Assembly: GCA_007129695.1 (NCBI GenBank)
Contig: SKVA01000055.1
Span: forward strand, 1-6,146
DNA: 6,146 bases
Reading direction: 5' to 3'
From: Spirochaetaceae bacterium
GTDB lineage: Bacteria; Spirochaetota; Spirochaetia; DSM-27196; SLST01
This document shows positions 4,315 through 6,146 of the stretch, one piece after another; position 1 is the first letter of the stretch; every line of letters begins with the position of its first letter. A model generated the notes under the pieces. The model was not told the DNA's origin, did not search any database, and worked only from the letters and a program-made list of their open reading frames with translations. A program made the translations under genes and the position numbers.

Positions 4315-6054
4315 ATGAGATCGAGATTGCTCGCTGTTTCGATGCTGCTTCTGCTGCCCGCGTTCGTGTGGGGGCAGTTCACCCCGCTATCGTCGCTGCT
4401 ACGCGACGTCAGCTACGGCCTGTTCCAGAATGAGATCGACGCGGCACTGTCGGTCGACGAAACCGGATACGGACCTGGTTTCACCGGGCTTGAGAATGAC
4501 TTCCTGTTCGGCGGACTCGGTAACCTGTCGTCGGCGCAGCGACGAGAGGCCTTCGGCGCAACCGATTACACGGCGTTCGATCCGCTTTGGATAGGGTATT
4601 ATCGCGCGGGAGAACGGCCGTGGTCGCTGTTCCAGAGCGTCTTCGCCGACGACGGCGAGCAGGGAAGCACCACGGTTACCCGAAACGGCATGAACGTCGA
4701 GACAGTGACCGTCGGAACGACCAATACCGATCACATCTGGTACGACAACATCGTCACCCTTGACGAACGCTCGATCCTGACGACGCGGGTCGAGACCCAG
4801 ACACAGTTTCTGACCACGTTCGCCGGTATGAACATTGGCGCGTTCGTTGCGGTGGGCCTGGCGGACGATTCGGCCCCGGCCGACAACTTCACCCGGACTA
4901 CGGTCCATCAGTTCAACACCGCCGGTGCGGGGGACGTCCCGTCCGTGCAAACCAACTACACCGCAACGCGGGTGGAAAGTTATTTCCAGCGCGAAGCGTC
5001 GGTCTTCGTCGGCGTACCGGTCTTTCTTCGCACCGGCGACCTGTCGCATCTGGCACGCCTGGGAGTCGGGTGGCGTCGCGTCCGCGAGGATTTTTCGGTC
5101 ACGGTCGGAAACACAGTTCCTCAGGATCCCGCGGATCCGTCCACCGGTCACGCCGACAGGGAGGACAACGAGAGCTACCGCACCGGAACGGTCACGATCG
5201 CACCGGCGTACACGATCGTGTTACCTGGAATCTTGGACGACCATGAGCGTAACGAGTTCAGCGCGGGGATCGAGCTAAACGTTGACCTGAATTTCGCCCG
5301 CCTTCACGCAGACGGCTGGTTTCAGAACTACACGTTCACCCCGGGCCCCGGGGCGACACGAACGGTGGCAGCGCGGAACGAAGGCGACGCGGAATATACC
5401 TTCACAAGCGCAATCGACTTCGGCGCAGCGGTACACGCTCGCCACTCGTTCTACGTCGAGCCTCACGATTCGATGGTTCTTGGGTTTGCGCCCGCTGTCC
5501 GTCTCACCTTTGCATCGAGCGACGCGTACCCCAACCTTATCTCCGAGGCGGTTTCGGTCGAACGCGTCGACGGAGACAACGACGGCGCGTTCACGAGCGC
5601 AGCCGACACGATTACGACGAGGACCGAACGGTGGGTCGACATGGATATCGACGGGAACGACCGGGAGACTACGTCCTCTCTGTCGTTTCAGGCTTCGCTT
5701 CCGACGAGCTTCCGGGTGCGTCCCGCGGACTGGAGGTTCGGCATCTCCCTGGGTTCGGCGCTTTCGGCGAATGTGACCCGCAGCGTTACGACGACGTACG
5801 TCGGGTACAAGTCACTCGACTCCGAGACCACGGTTCAGGGTGACGGAAGCGGCACAACATCGACTACGACTGCCACGACTGCCACCTACGACCCGGATCG
5901 AACCGTCGACTACTCATGGGAGTTCACGGCGAACCATAATCTGGCGCTCCATGTCTATCTGCCCGCAAATGCGCGACTCGATGTCGAGATTCGAGCTACG
6001 AACATCCTTCAGTTCGGGTCGCTGCGGATTCAGGCAATCGTGCCGCTCAACTGA
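4315..6054 (+). CDS. Secreted beta-rich protein, probable outer-membrane beta-barrel, unknown family
   Basis: This encodes 579 residues. Residues 1-20 are a classical signal peptide (MRSRLLAVSMLLLLPAFVWG, cleavage likely before Q21; V-W-G fits signal peptidase I and there is no lipobox Cys). The mature part is full of alternating polar/hydrophobic stretches ending in aromatic residues (ASVFVGVPVFL 228-238, GTVTIAPAYTIVL 291-303, FSAGIELNVDLNFARL 315-330, DWRFGISLGSALSANV 472-487, NLALHVYLP 542-550, ARLDVEIRA 553-561, LRIQAIVPL 570-578), separated by acidic, Thr-rich loops, as in outer-membrane barrels. No Cys is present. One loop (about 413-452) holds two DxDxDG motifs; another (509-524) is Gly/Ser/Thr-rich. 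The last residue is Asn, not the aromatic residue typical of proteobacterial barrels. The gene has its own promoter (4231-4259) and a dyad in its leader. I recognise no family or function; a transport porin or surface structural role is only inference. Confidence 0.9.
   Translation: MRSRLLAVSMLLLLPAFVWGQFTPLSSLLRDVSYGLFQNEIDAALSVDETGYGPGFTGLENDFLFGGLGNLSSAQRREAFGATDYTAFDPLWIGYYRAGERPWSLFQSVFADDGEQGSTTVTRNGMNVETVTVGTTNTDHIWYDNIVTLDERSILTTRVETQTQFLTTFAGMNIGAFVAVGLADDSAPADNFTRTTVHQFNTAGAGDVPSVQTNYTATRVESYFQREASVFVGVPVFLRTGDLSHLARLGVGWRRVREDFSVTVGNTVPQDPADPSTGHADREDNESYRTGTVTIAPAYTIVLPGILDDHERNEFSAGIELNVDLNFARLHADGWFQNYTFTPGPGATRTVAARNEGDAEYTFTSAIDFGAAVHARHSFYVEPHDSMVLGFAPAVRLTFASSDAYPNLISEAVSVERVDGDNDGAFTSAADTITTRTERWVDMDIDGNDRETTSSLSFQASLPTSFRVRPADWRFGISLGSALSANVTRSVTTTYVGYKSLDSETTVQGDGSGTTSTTTATTATYDPDRTVDYSWEFTANHNLALHVYLPANARLDVEIRATNILQFGSLRIQAIVPLN
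5868..5885 (+). repeat. Perfect 9-bp tandem duplication inside the outer-membrane-type gene
   Basis: GACTGCCAC occurs twice back to back (5868-5876, 5877-5885). It encodes repeated Thr-Ala-Thr in the Thr-rich loop around residues 519-524. A nine-base unit keeps the frame, so copy number could vary without destroying the protein. Confidence 0.55.
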
Positions 6055-6088
6055 TCAACCCGCTGGGGCGTACGGGCCTCGGTTGGGG

Positions 6089-6105
6089 CGCGGATCCGGA
6101 CCGCG
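6089..6105 (+). terminator. Small GC-rich hairpin after the outer-membrane-type gene, weak terminator candidate
   Basis: CGCGG (6089-6093) pairs with CCGCG (6101-6105) around a seven-base loop, 35 bases past the TGA. The stem is only five pairs and no T-run follows, so intrinsic termination is doubtful. Nothing else was seen in 6055-6146. Confidence 0.22.
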
Positions 6106-6146
6106 AGCAGCTGGACTGAACTGTGGCCGGGCGGGCGCCTTACAGG

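Noticed and set aside
4399..5151. 250-codon open frame on the minus strand
   Set aside because: It is antisense to the signal-peptide-bearing gene at 4315, with basic, motif-free translation.
1..6146. CRISPR array, transposon ends, toxin-antitoxin or phage-defence modules
   Set aside because: No regularly spaced repeats, terminal inverted repeats, transposase/integrase motifs or paired small toxin-like genes were seen on either strand.

Overview
The window is GC-rich bacterial DNA. It holds four substantial genes, and one small ORF that is possible but unproven. The organism is probably Gram-negative, because the last gene encodes a secreted, beta-strand-rich protein of outer-membrane type behind a classical signal peptide. 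The mix of polysaccharide-enzyme-like, serine-hydrolase-like and orphan outer-membrane-type genes would fit a free-living saccharolytic bacterium such as an environmental spirochaete. That is only an impression: no rRNA, tRNA or taxonomic marker gene is present.

Layout. (1) Positions 1-1668, minus strand: a long gene whose 3' end runs off the left edge, with 556 codons visible. Its helical N-terminal part and strand-rich C-terminal part resemble (alpha/alpha)-toroid polysaccharide lyases and heparinase-like proteins. (2) Positions 1669-1804: a divergent intergenic region with a 9-bp direct repeat and weak promoter candidates. (3) Positions 1805-3241, plus strand: a 478-residue serine hydrolase of the class C beta-lactamase / penicillin-binding-protein fold, with no signal peptide. 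(4) Positions 3242-3602: a region between convergent genes, with a 27-codon ORF behind a consensus Shine-Dalgarno and a strong stem-loop. (5) Positions 3603-4163, minus strand: a small three-helix membrane protein. (6) Positions 4164-4314: a second divergent control region, with a good sigma70-type promoter for the rightward gene and a 23-bp dyad between that promoter and the Shine-Dalgarno. (7) Positions 4315-6054, plus strand: a 579-residue secreted, beta-rich protein of unrecognised family, probably outer-membrane. (8) Positions 6055-6146: a short tail with only a small GC-rich hairpin.

Gene relationships. The toroid-type gene and the serine hydrolase start back to back and may be co-regulated in a catabolic locus (inference). 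The membrane protein and the outer-membrane-type protein also start back to back, and both look like envelope components. Nothing seen amounts to a defence system, mobile element or CRISPR array. The least explained items are the 23-bp dyad in the leader of the last gene, the paired DxDxDG motifs in that gene's product, the possible 27-residue peptide, and the unassigned toroid-type protein.
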